Program-made: the position numbers and the translations under genes | The notes under the pieces: model-generated | What the model was told of the DNA's origin: nothing | Database searches by the model: none | The model's input: only the letters and a program-made list of their open reading frames with translations | Origin: Sphingomonas sp. 67-36 | GTDB taxonomy: Bacteria; Pseudomonadota; Alphaproteobacteria; Sphingomonadales; Sphingomonadaceae | Assembly (NCBI GenBank): GCA_001897375.1 | Contig: MKSU01000032.1 | Location: 62,001 to 126,000, forward strand | DNA length: 64,000 nucleotides | Direction: 5' to 3' | Shown here: positions 41,588-49,859 of the stretch, one piece after another | Layout: every line of letters starts with the position of its first letter | Numbering within the stretch: position 1 is the stretch's first letter

Positions 41588-42526
41588 ATGCGCGCGTTCA
41601 TCTTTCCGGGGCAGGGGAGCCAGTCTGTCGGCATGGGCAAGGCGCTCGCCGACGCCAGCGGCCATGCCCGCGAGGTGTTCGAGGAGGTCGACGAGGCGCT
41701 CGGCCAGAAATTGTTCCGGCTGATGACCGAAGGCCCGGCGGACGAGCTGACGCTCACCGAGAACGCGCAACCTGCGATCATGGCCAACGCCATCGCCACG
41801 CTGCGCGTGCTGGAGCGCGAAGGCGGCGTATCGCTGGCCGACAAGGCCGATTTCGTCGCCGGCCACTCGCTCGGCGAATATAGCGCGCTGTGCGCCGCGG
41901 GGACGTTCGACCTCGCCACCACGGCGCGGCTGCTCAAGCTGCGTGGGCAGGCGATGCAGGCGGCGGTGCCGGTGGGCGAGGGCGCGATGGCCGCGCTGCT
42001 CGGCGCCGATCTCGACAAGGCGCAGGCGATCGCCGCCGCCGCCGCCGCCGAGGGGCAGGTCTGCACTGTCGCCAACGACAATGATCCGTCGCAGGTCGTC
42101 ATCAGCGGCGCGAAGGACGCGATCGACCGCGCGGTGGCGATCGCCAAGGATCATGGCGCGAAGCGCGCGCTGTTGCTCCCCGTTTCCGCGCCGTTCCACT
42201 GCCCGCTGATGCAGCCCGCCGCCGACGCGATGGAGAAGGCGCTGGCCGATGTGCGCATCGCCGCGCCGCTGGTGCCGCTCTATTGCAACGTCGATGCCAA
42301 GGCGGTGAGCGACGTCGATGCGATCCGCACCGGGCTGGTGCGGCAGGTGACGGGCATGGTGCGCTGGCGCGAATCGGTGCTGGCGATGCAGGAAGCCGGG
42401 GTGAGCGAGTTCGTCGAGTTCGGCGGCAAGGTGCTCGGTCCGATGGTCAAGCGCACCGCGCCCGACGCCAATGCGACCAGCGTGGTGTCGATGGATGACA
42501 TCGAAGCGCTTCTGAAGACGCTCTGA
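41588..42526 (+). CDS. fabD: Malonyl-CoA:ACP transacylase
   Basis: A 312-residue enzyme that loads malonyl groups onto acyl carrier protein for fatty-acid synthesis. FPGQGSQ is at residues 6-12, the nucleophile Ser94 is in GHSLGEYS (92-99), and the catalytic His is in SAPFHCPLM. A strong aaggagg Shine-Dalgarno precedes the ATG by four bases. fabG starts ten bases after the stop, as in many bacterial fab clusters. Confidence 0.96.
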   Translation: MRAFIFPGQGSQSVGMGKALADASGHAREVFEEVDEALGQKLFRLMTEGPADELTLTENAQPAIMANAIATLRVLEREGGVSLADKADFVAGHSLGEYSALCAAGTFDLATTARLLKLRGQAMQAAVPVGEGAMAALLGADLDKAQAIAAAAAAEGQVCTVANDNDPSQVVISGAKDAIDRAVAIAKDHGAKRALLLPVSAPFHCPLMQPAADAMEKALADVRIAAPLVPLYCNVDAKAVSDVDAIRTGLVRQVTGMVRWRESVLAMQEAGVSEFVEFGGKVLGPMVKRTAPDANATSVVSMDDIEALLKTL

Positions 42527-42536
42527 GGAGACCGTA

Positions 42537-43277
42537 ATGTTCGACCTGACAGGCATGACCGCGCTGGTGACCGGCGCTTCGGGCGGGATCGGCTCGGCGA
42601 TCGCGCGCGGGCTGGCGGCGCAGGGCGCGCGGCTGGCGGTCTCCGGCTCCAATGCGGAAAAGCTGGAGGCGTTTCGCGCCAGCCTCGGCGGCGATCATGT
42701 CGCGGTGGTGGCGGATCTTTCCGACCCGGCCTCGGTCGATGCGCTGGTGCCGGCGGCGGTGGAAGCGCTGGGCGGGCGGCTCGACATTCTCGTCAACAAT
42801 GCCGGCATCACACGCGACAACCTCGCGATGCGGATGAAGGACGAGGAATGGCAGCAGGTGATCTCGGTCAACCTCGAAGCCGCCTTCCGCCTGATTCGCG
42901 CCGCCGCCAAGCCGATGATGAAGCAGCGTTTCGGCCGCGTCATCTCGATCACTTCGGTCGTCGGGCAGACGGGCAATCCGGGGCAGGCGAACTATGCCGC
43001 GTCCAAGGCGGGGCTGGTCGGCATGTCCAAGGCACTGGCGCAGGAACTGGCGAGCCGCAACATCACGGTGAATTGCGTCGCGCCCGGCTTCATCCGCTCG
43101 GCGATGACCGACGTGCTGCCGGAAGCGCAGAAGACCGCGCTGCTCGGCAAGATTCCCGCAGGCGACCTTGGCACGGGCGAGGATATCGCCGCCGCCGTGG
43201 TCTATCTCGCGTCGAAGGAGGCGGGGTACGTCACCGGCCAGACGCTGCACGTCAACGGCGGAATGGCGATGGTGTGA
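42537..43277 (+). CDS. fabG: 3-oxoacyl-ACP reductase FabG
   Basis: A 246-residue SDR that reduces beta-ketoacyl-ACP with NADPH. TGASGGIGS is at residues 12-20, NNAG at 87-90, and the active residues are Ser140, Tyr153 and Lys157 (YAASK). The length and the C-terminus TLHVNGGMAMV are standard. Its last 26 bases overlap the end of a convergent GT87-like gene, which separates it from acpP, normally the next gene. Confidence 0.95.
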   Translation: MFDLTGMTALVTGASGGIGSAIARGLAAQGARLAVSGSNAEKLEAFRASLGGDHVAVVADLSDPASVDALVPAAVEALGGRLDILVNNAGITRDNLAMRMKDEEWQQVISVNLEAAFRLIRAAAKPMMKQRFGRVISITSVVGQTGNPGQANYAASKAGLVGMSKALAQELASRNITVNCVAPGFIRSAMTDVLPEAQKTALLGKIPAGDLGTGEDIAAAVVYLASKEAGYVTGQTLHVNGGMAMV

Positions 43278-44481
43278 TATTCGCGAAGGCGTGATCGAGC
43301 AGCGCCATTCGCCGCACCGCCACGGCGAACAGCGCGAGCAGGCTCATCACGCCGAGCGGGATCAAGGTGGCGTGGGCAATGCTCCGCGCGAACAGCGGCA
43401 TCGCCCAGGCGATCGCCAGCAGGCTCGCCTCCCAGCGCAGGAAGCCGCGCGCCCGTCCGTCCGCGACGAGGAAGGCGATCGCCATCCCCGCGAGCGTATA
43501 ATCGTAATCGAGCGCATAGGGCGTGGAGAGCAGCGCGGCGGTCAGCACCACCGCGTTGCGCACCGCCGGCGTGGCGCGCAGCGTCGCGATCAGTGACGCG
43601 AGCAGCGCGACGGCGGTGACGGCGCCTTGCACCGCATAGGCCAAGGGCACCGAGCCGCCGAGCGCACGTATCGCGCCGAACGCCGTCTGGATCTTCTCCC
43701 AGCCGGTATTGCCTGCCTCGATCACCACGCTGCGGGTGAGCGGCAGCGAATCGATGAACGCCTGCCACACCGGCCAGCCCCAGATCGCATAGGTCACGAG
43801 CACGAGCGTGCCGGCGGACAGGATCGCGCCGCCCACCGCGCGCCATTGACCGCTCGCCAGCAGGACCAGCGGCAGCAGCACAGCGAATTGCGGCTTGTAG
43901 ACGAGGCAGCCGATCAGCAGGCCGGCGGTGAATGGCCTGTCATCGAGCAGGAGCAAGCCGCCGCCGAGCAGGGCGGCGGTGAGGAAGCCGTTATGGCCGT
44001 GGCCGAGGCACACCATCACCACCGGCGCGGCGGCGGCGGCCAGCAGGGTCAGCCGGTCGGGCACGATGCGGGTGACGAGCCACAGGGCGGCGGCGAGCGT
44101 CACGGCCTGCCACACGACGAGCGCGGCGACATAGGGCAGCAGCGCGAGCAGCGCCGCGACGAGCATGAACGGCGGGGGATAATGCCAGCCGTAGAAGGGA
44201 ACCTGCGGATCGTGATGCACCGCGCGCTGCACCGCCGCCTGCGTCCCCCAGTCCCACGCTTCCGCCGCCTGGCCGTGCAGCGCCATCCATCCGGCCGACC
44301 AGACGTTCGAGAAATCGGTGCCGAGTGGCCGGCCGAGGAAATCGAGCGTGCCGTGCGCGGTGGCGAACAGCGCGACGAACATCAGCACGGTCGCGCCAAG
44401 CGATATTTGCGCGACCATCGCGATGCGACGCCGGTCGAGCCAGCTTCCGGTGGCGATCGCCTCAATCATCGGCATCTTCAT
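43252..44481 (-). CDS. GT87/DUF2029-family membrane glycosyltransferase
   Basis: A 409-residue integral membrane protein with about ten helices of the DUF2029 group, polyprenyl-phosphate mannosyltransferases of GT-C fold in actinobacteria. The acidic residue in the first loop is Asp56 (PLGTDFSNVWSAG), and GWHYPPPFML and VYKPQFAVLLPLVL are typical motifs. It is inserted in the fab cluster in opposite orientation, overlapping fabG by 26 bases. The sugar donor and acceptor are unknown. Confidence 0.8.
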   Translation of the reverse strand: MKMPMIEAIATGSWLDRRRIAMVAQISLGATVLMFVALFATAHGTLDFLGRPLGTDFSNVWSAGWMALHGQAAEAWDWGTQAAVQRAVHHDPQVPFYGWHYPPPFMLVAALLALLPYVAALVVWQAVTLAAALWLVTRIVPDRLTLLAAAAAPVVMVCLGHGHNGFLTAALLGGGLLLLDDRPFTAGLLIGCLVYKPQFAVLLPLVLLASGQWRAVGGAILSAGTLVLVTYAIWGWPVWQAFIDSLPLTRSVVIEAGNTGWEKIQTAFGAIRALGGSVPLAYAVQGAVTAVALLASLIATLRATPAVRNAVVLTAALLSTPYALDYDYTLAGMAIAFLVADGRARGFLRWEASLLAIAWAMPLFARSIAHATLIPLGVMSLLALFAVAVRRMALLDHAFANITPSPFRR

Positions 44482-44594
44482 GACGCCGACCCGTTAATGT
44501 TTCGCGGACGACTCCCATGCCTCCCCCTTGCCAGTGGTGGGGCCGCGCTCTACGTGCGTGGAGCAACAGCAAACCTCGCAAGAAGGAACAGGGT

Positions 44595-44831
44595 ATGAGC
44601 GAGACCGCCGACCGCGTGAAGAAGATCGTCGTCGAGCACCTCGGTGTCGAGGCCGACAAGGTGACCGAAGACGCGAGCTTTATCGACGATCTCGGTGCCG
44701 ACAGTCTCGATATCGTCGAGCTGGTGATGGCGTTCGAGGAAGAATTCGGTGTCGAGATTCCCGACGACGCCGCCGAGAAGATCACGACCGTCAAGGACGC
44801 GATCAGCTATATCGACGAGCACAAGGGCTGA
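44595..44831 (+). CDS. acpP: Acyl carrier protein
   Basis: A 78-residue carrier that holds growing acyl chains on a 4'-phosphopantetheine arm attached to Ser37 in GADSLD. The acidic helix II ([19 protein letters not shown]) is standard. The ATG at 44595 begins [10 protein letters not shown]; earlier in-frame codons are not part of the family. The 113 bases upstream must carry a promoter, as the GT87 gene is divergent. Confidence 0.97.
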   Translation: MSETADRVKKIVVEHLGVEADKVTEDASFIDDLGADSLDIVELVMAFEEEFGVEIPDDAAEKITTVKDAISYIDEHKG

Positions 44832-44870
44832 TCCGGGGCTGACCTTTTCAGACCCGAGCTGTCCTCAAAT

Positions 44871-44947
44871 GCCCTGAGCTTGTCGAGGGGCTGCCGTTCG
44901 CCGGCCCAGGCGAGCCGGCAGGACAGGGCTTCGACAGGCTCAGCCCC
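44871..44947. repeat. REP-like inverted repeat between acpP and fabF
   Basis: Two imperfect inverted arms, gccctgagcttgtcgagggg (44871-44890) and agggcttcgacaggctcagc (44925-44944), can pair as an extragenic palindrome, with a GC-rich spacer in which ccggcccaggcgagccgg forms its own hairpin. The ctgagcttgtcga core is a repeat commonly met in proteobacterial intergenic DNA. I see no second copy in this window. Confidence 0.6.
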
Positions 44948-44988
44948 GCAACGGGCTGGGCCTGTTGTTATTTTTCGGAGAGTTGCGA

Positions 44989-46248
44989 ATGCGCCGTGTC
45001 GTCGTCACTGGTCTTGGCCTCGTCACCCCGCTGGGGGCTGACGTCGAAACGGCTTGGGCCAACCTCATCGCCGCCCGTTCGGGCGCCGGCCCGATCACCC
45101 GCTTCGATGCGTCTGACCAGAAGTGCCGCATCGCCTGCGAGGTGAAGCCGGCCGATCACGAATATGGCTTCGATCCTTCGAAGCGCGTCGATCACAAGAT
45201 CCAGCGACAGGTCGATCCGTTCATCATCTACGGCATCGACGCCGCCGGGCAGGCGCTGGAAGATGCCGGCCTCACCGAGATGAGCGAGGCGGAGCGGCTG
45301 CGCGCCGGCTGCTCGATCGGCGCGGGCATCGGCGGCCTGCCGGGCATCGCGAGCGAATCGATCGTATGCGAGACGAAGGGGCCGGGCCGCGTCTCGCCGC
45401 ATTTCGTGCATGGCCGGCTCATCAACCTGATCTCGGGCCAGGTCTCGATCAAATACGGGCTGATGGGGCCGAATCACGCAGTTGTCACCGCCTGCTCGAC
45501 CGGCGCGCATTCGATCGGCGACGCGGCGCGGATGATCGCGATGGACGATGCCGACGTGATGCTGGCGGGCGGCGCGGAGGGGGCGATCTGCCCGCTCGGC
45601 ATCGCCGGCTTCGCGCAGGCGCGCGCGCTCTCCACCGGCTTCAACGACACGCCGGAAAAGGCCAGCCGCCCCTATGACCGCGATCGCGACGGCTTCGTGA
45701 TGGGCGAGGGCGCGGGCGTCGTCGTGCTTGAGGAATATGAGCGGGCCAAGGCGCGCGGCGCGAAAATCTATGCCGAGGTGATCGGCTACGGCCTGTCGGG
45801 CGACGCTTATCACGTCACCGCGCCGCACCCGGAAGGCTCGGGCGCGTTCCGCTCGATGGAGATGGCGATGCGCAAGAGCGGCCTCGCGCTCTCCGACATC
45901 GACTATATCAACGCCCATGGCACCTCCACGCCGCTCGGCGACGAGCTGGAGCTGGGCGCGGTGCGCCGCCTGTTCGGCGATGCGCTCGGCGGGCTTTCGA
46001 TGTCCTCGACCAAGTCGGCGATCGGGCATCTGCTGGGCGGCGCCGGCGCGGTCGAATCGATCTTCTGCATCCTCGCGATGCGCGACCAGATCGTCCCGCC
46101 GACGCTCAACCTCGATAATCCCAGCGAGAATTGCGTCGGCGTCGATCTCGTCCCGCATGTCGCGAAGAAGCGGCAGGTGAAGGCAGTGCTGAACAATTCG
46201 TTCGGCTTCGGCGGCACCAATGCCTCGCTGGTGATGAAGGCGATCTGA
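44989..46248 (+). CDS. fabF: 3-oxoacyl-ACP synthase II
   Basis: A 419-residue condensing enzyme that elongates acyl-ACP. The nucleophile is Cys169 (TACSTGAHS), the two histidines are in NAHGTSTPLGD and SAIGHLLGGAG, and NNSFGFGGTN closes the fold. The ATG at 44989 has ggag upstream; the frame is open eight codons further back. It follows acpP by 157 bases with a palindromic repeat between, and mltG follows 28 bases after. Confidence 0.96.
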   Translation: MRRVVVTGLGLVTPLGADVETAWANLIAARSGAGPITRFDASDQKCRIACEVKPADHEYGFDPSKRVDHKIQRQVDPFIIYGIDAAGQALEDAGLTEMSEAERLRAGCSIGAGIGGLPGIASESIVCETKGPGRVSPHFVHGRLINLISGQVSIKYGLMGPNHAVVTACSTGAHSIGDAARMIAMDDADVMLAGGAEGAICPLGIAGFAQARALSTGFNDTPEKASRPYDRDRDGFVMGEGAGVVVLEEYERAKARGAKIYAEVIGYGLSGDAYHVTAPHPEGSGAFRSMEMAMRKSGLALSDIDYINAHGTSTPLGDELELGAVRRLFGDALGGLSMSSTKSAIGHLLGGAGAVESIFCILAMRDQIVPPTLNLDNPSENCVGVDLVPHVAKKRQVKAVLNNSFGFGGTNASLVMKAI

Positions 46249-46276
46249 CCGCGACACGCGCGGGCGTGGTGATGTC

Positions 46277-47245
46277 ATGAGAAGGCTCGGTTGCCTCGGA
46301 ACGCTGATCGTGCTGCTGGGCGTCGTCACGCTCGGCTGGCTGGCGCACGACTGGACCGGCGCGGGTCCGGCGGGCAAGCCGGTCGCGGTGATCGTGCCCG
46401 AAGGGGCAACCCTCGCCCGTGCGGCGACCGAGCTTCAGAAGGCGGGCGCGATCCGTTCCGCGACTCGCTTCCGCGGCTTCGCGCGGCTGTTCGGCAACGG
46501 GCAGGCGATCAAGGCCGGCGAATACGCCATTCCCGCGCGCGCCAGCGCCTCCGACGTGCTGGCCCTGTTGCAGGAAGGGAAGGTCCGCCAGCGGCTGATC
46601 CCGGTGCCGGAGGGCTATCCCTCGATCCTCGTCCACGAGGCGCTGATGAAGGCGGACGGGCTGGTCGGCGACGTGGCCGTCCCGGCGGAAGGATCGATCC
46701 TGCCCGACAGCTACGCCTATCAGAAGGGCGATACCCGCGCCTCCGTTGTGGCGCGGATGCAGAAGGCGATGCGCGACTATCTCGCCGCCGCGTGGAAGCG
46801 CCGCAAGCCCGGCATCGCGGTGACGACGCCGGAGCAGGCGATCATCCTCGCCTCGATCGTGGAGAAGGAAACCGGCAAGCCCAGCGAGCGGCGCGAGGTG
46901 GCGGCGGTCTATGCCAACCGGCTGAAGCGCGGGATGCCGCTCCAGGCGGACCCGACCGTCATCTATCCGATCACGAAGGGCAAGCCGCTCGGCCGCCGCA
47001 TCCTGCAATCGGAACTGCACGCGAAGAACGGCTACAACACCTACGCCCAGCCCGGCCTGCCGATCGGCCCGATCGCCAATCCGGGGCGCGCTTCGATCGA
47101 CGCGGTGCTCGATCCGGCGCAAACCGCCGCGCTTTATTTCGTCGCGGACGGCACCGGCGGCCATGTCTTCGCCAACACGCTCGACCAGCACAACGCCAAT
47201 GTGAAGAAATGGTACGCGATCCGCCGCGCGCGCGGGGAGATGTAG
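46277..47245 (+). CDS. mltG: Endolytic murein transglycosylase MltG
   Basis: A 322-residue inner-membrane enzyme that cleaves nascent glycan strands and may set their length. One N-terminal helix (about residues 6-24) anchors it, a LysM-like region follows, and the YceG catalytic domain has the proposed catalytic Glu196 in ASIVEKETGK. NPGRASIDAVLDPAQT near the C-terminus is typical. Its place after fabF is conserved in many alphaproteobacteria. Confidence 0.94.
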   Translation: MRRLGCLGTLIVLLGVVTLGWLAHDWTGAGPAGKPVAVIVPEGATLARAATELQKAGAIRSATRFRGFARLFGNGQAIKAGEYAIPARASASDVLALLQEGKVRQRLIPVPEGYPSILVHEALMKADGLVGDVAVPAEGSILPDSYAYQKGDTRASVVARMQKAMRDYLAAAWKRRKPGIAVTTPEQAIILASIVEKETGKPSERREVAAVYANRLKRGMPLQADPTVIYPITKGKPLGRRILQSELHAKNGYNTYAQPGLPIGPIANPGRASIDAVLDPAQTAALYFVADGTGGHVFANTLDQHNANVKKWYAIRRARGEM

Positions 47246-47252
47246 GCGCGGT

Positions 47253-47504
47253 TCACCCGTGGCCGCGGATCGCCTTCACCAGTTCCGCCTTCGACATGCC
47301 CGACCGGCCCGCGATGCCGATCTTCCTCGCCTCGCGATAGAGATCGTCCTTCGTCCGGTCCTGCAACTCCGTGCCGCGCGGGTGGAGCGTGCCGGCGGCA
47401 TGGGCGTTGGCGATGCGGGCGGACTTCTCCTTCGAATTGCCCTGTTTGCGCAGATCCTCGTAAAGCTTCTCGTCCTTGATCTGCGGCGCTTGCTTGCGTG
47501 GCAT
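47253..47504 (-). CDS. DUF7218 / Rho-termination-factor-N-like small protein
   Basis: An 83-residue basic protein. The first half (LYEDLRKQGNSKEKSARIANAHAAG) matches the DUF7218 type, and the second half has a SAP/Rho N-terminal-like helix-extended-loop-helix (RTKDDLYREARKIGIAGRSGMSKAELVKAIR, about residues 50-80; quoted as landmarks), a possible nucleic-acid-binding part. The ATG at 47504 has an excellent aaggagg Shine-Dalgarno six bases upstream. It converges on mltG with seven bases between. Function unknown; often associated with stress in other species, which is only family lore. Confidence 0.78.
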   Translation of the reverse strand: MPRKQAPQIKDEKLYEDLRKQGNSKEKSARIANAHAAGTLHPRGTELQDRTKDDLYREARKIGIAGRSGMSKAELVKAIRGHG

Positions 47505-47569
47505 GACGGCCTCCTTCGATCGCATGGAGAGGAAAACCGCCGGGCGGGGGAATTGGTCCGCAACCGACC

Positions 47570-47597
47570 GTGACAAATCGGCGACAGCCACTATATG
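47570..47597 (+). promoter_or_regulatory. Candidate sigma-70-type promoter of purF
   Basis: A -35-like gtgaca (47570-47575) and a -10-like tatatg (47592-47597) are 16 bases apart and 28 bases before the purF ATG. The match is moderate, and no purine-repressor site is evident. Confidence 0.35.
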
Positions 47598-47625
47598 CGG
47601 CCGGGCACGACGCGAGCCCCCGGGA

Positions 47626-49083
47626 ATGCTGACCACAAATCCTTTCGATGACGACCACCTGCACGAGGAGTGCGGGATCTTCGGCGTTTCCGGCGCGGAG
47701 AGCGCCGCGGCGCTCGTGGCGCTGGGGCTGCATGCGCTCCAGCATCGCGGGCAGGAGGCGGCCGGGATCACCTCGTTCGACGGCGCGCAATTCCACACGC
47801 ATCGCGCGATGGGCCATGTCGCGGGCAATTTCGATCGCGACGAGGTGATTCGCGCGCTGCCCGGCACCGTCGCCTGCGGCCATGTGCGCTATTCCACCAC
47901 CGGCGAGACGGCGTTGCGCAACGTCCAGCCGCTCTATGCCGATCTCGCCTCCGGCGGGTTCGCGGTGGCGCATAACGGCAACATCTCCAATGCGATGCGC
48001 CTGCGCCGCGAGCTGGTGCGGCGCGGATCGATCTTCCAGTCGACCAGCGACACCGAGACGATCATCCACCTCGTCGCTACTTCCAGCTACAGGTCGTTGC
48101 TCGATCGCTTCATCGACGCGCTAAAGCAGGTCGAGGGCGCCTATTCGCTGATCGTGATGACGCCGGAGGGCATGATCGCCTGCCGCGATCCGCTCGGCAT
48201 CCGCCCGCTGGTGATGGGCAGGCTGGGCGACGCGATCATCTTCGCTTCGGAAACGGTGGCGCTCGACGTGGTCGGCGCGGAGTTCGTCCGCTCGGTCGAG
48301 CCGGGCGAGCTTGTCATCGTGCAGGGCACGGAGATGCGCTCGATCCGCCCGTTCGCCGAGGCGGCGGCGCGGCCGTGCATCTTCGAATGGGTCTATTTCT
48401 CGCGGCCGGATTCGATCGTCGGCGATCACTCGGTCTATTCGGTGCGCAAGGCGATCGGCGCGCAGCTCGCGATCGAATCGCCGGTCGAGGCCGATCTGGT
48501 GATCCCGGTGCCGGATTCGGGCGTGCCGGCGGCGATCGGCTATGCGCAGGAATCGGGCATCCCGTTCGAGCTGGGCATCATCCGCTCGCATTATGTCGGC
48601 CGCACCTTCATCCAGCCGGGCGACAAGGTGCGCCATCTGGGCGTGAAGCTGAAGCACAACGCCAATCGCGCGCTGATCGCGGGCAAGCGCGTGGTGCTGA
48701 TCGACGATTCGATCGTGCGCGGCACGACCAGCGTGAAGATCGTGCAGATGATGCGCGATGCCGGGGCGGCGGAGGTGCACATGCGCATCGCCAGCCCGCC
48801 GACCAAGCATAGCTGCTTCTACGGCGTCGACACGCCGGAGCGCGCCAAGCTGCTCGCGGCCAAGCTCGATCTCGCCGCGATGACCGGCTACATCGGCGCG
48901 GATTCGCTCGGCTTCGTCTCGATCGACGGGCTCTACAAGGCGCTGGGCGAGCGGGGCCGCGCGGACGTCCGCCCGCAATATTGCGACGCCTGCTTCACCG
49001 GCGATTATCCCACCACGCTGACCGATCACGACGAGCTGGCCGAGGTCGACCAGTTCGCCCTGCTCGAAGAGCGCGTCGCCTGA
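47626..49083 (+). CDS. purF: Amidophosphoribosyltransferase
   Basis: A 485-residue enzyme that makes 5-phosphoribosylamine from PRPP and glutamine, the first committed step of purine synthesis. Cys16 in EECGIFGVSG is the glutaminase nucleophile, so the first 15 residues form a propeptide that is removed. HALQHRGQEAAGI follows, and the PRPP site is VVLIDDSIVRGTTS. The C-terminal cysteines in QYCDACFTG and SPPTKHSCFYG suit the Fe-S-containing type of PurF. The ATG at 47626 is chosen by the family's N-terminus. The SDR gene follows 14 bases later. Confidence 0.95.
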   Translation: MLTTNPFDDDHLHEECGIFGVSGAESAAALVALGLHALQHRGQEAAGITSFDGAQFHTHRAMGHVAGNFDRDEVIRALPGTVACGHVRYSTTGETALRNVQPLYADLASGGFAVAHNGNISNAMRLRRELVRRGSIFQSTSDTETIIHLVATSSYRSLLDRFIDALKQVEGAYSLIVMTPEGMIACRDPLGIRPLVMGRLGDAIIFASETVALDVVGAEFVRSVEPGELVIVQGTEMRSIRPFAEAAARPCIFEWVYFSRPDSIVGDHSVYSVRKAIGAQLAIESPVEADLVIPVPDSGVPAAIGYAQESGIPFELGIIRSHYVGRTFIQPGDKVRHLGVKLKHNANRALIAGKRVVLIDDSIVRGTTSVKIVQMMRDAGAAEVHMRIASPPTKHSCFYGVDTPERAKLLAAKLDLAAMTGYIGADSLGFVSIDGLYKALGERGRADVRPQYCDACFTGDYPTTLTDHDELAEVDQFALLEERVA

Positions 49084-49097
49084 ACCAGGGCATCGAG

Positions 49098-49814
49098 ATG
49101 ACCGAACAGAACAAGCCACTCGCGGGAAAGCTCGCGCTCGTGACGGGCGCCTCGCGCGGGATCGGCGCGGCGACCGCCATCGCGCTCGCCGAACGGGGCG
49201 CGCATGTCGTGCTCACCGCGCGCACCGCGAAGGAACTGGAGGGCGTCGAGGAAACCATCTTCGATGCCGGCGGCTCCGCGACGATCGCCCCGCTCGACCT
49301 GACCGAAACCGACGCGATCGCGCGGCTGGCGATGGCGGTGGGCGAGCGGTGGCAGGCGCTGGACGTGCTGGTGCTCAACGCGGCCATGCTCGGCTCGCTC
49401 GCGGCGGTGCCGGCGATCGATGCCAAGGAACTGGCGGCGGTGCTGACGCTCAATGTTTCGGCGCAGGTGGCGCTGATCCAGGCGTTCGATCCTTTGCTCC
49501 GGCGTGCCGAGGCGGGCAAGGTGATCGCGATCACCTCGTCGGTCGGCCGCAAGCCGCGTGCTTACTGGGGCGCTTACGGCGCGTCCAAGGCGGCGCTGGA
49601 GACGCTCGTCGCGGCCTATGGCGACGAGGTGGAGGAGATCAGCCGCATCCGCACCGCGATCGTCGATCCCGGCGCGACCCGCACCGCGATGCGCGCGCGC
49701 GCCTATCCGGGCGAAGACCCCGCCTCGGTGAAGGAACCGGGCGTGGTGGCGGAGCGGATCGCCGCGCTGGCGGTGGAGGGATTTGCGGCGAATCATTTCG
49801 AGCGCGTCGGCTGA
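49098..49814 (+). CDS. SDR family oxidoreductase
   Basis: A 238-residue short-chain dehydrogenase. TGASRGIGAATA is near residues 15-26, the Asn-containing LVLNAAML replaces the usual NNAG, and the active Tyr and Lys are in YGASKAALE. No feature points to a substrate. The ATG at 49098, right after purF, begins MTEQNKPLAG; the frame runs back into purF in another register. The product is probably cytoplasmic. Confidence 0.85.
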   Translation: MTEQNKPLAGKLALVTGASRGIGAATAIALAERGAHVVLTARTAKELEGVEETIFDAGGSATIAPLDLTETDAIARLAMAVGERWQALDVLVLNAAMLGSLAAVPAIDAKELAAVLTLNVSAQVALIQAFDPLLRRAEAGKVIAITSSVGRKPRAYWGAYGASKAALETLVAAYGDEVEEISRIRTAIVDPGATRTAMRARAYPGEDPASVKEPGVVAERIAALAVEGFAANHFERVG

Positions 49815-49859
49815 GAATCCGTTGTGCGGGGCGGGCGGCACGCGCTAACGCGGGCCGCG

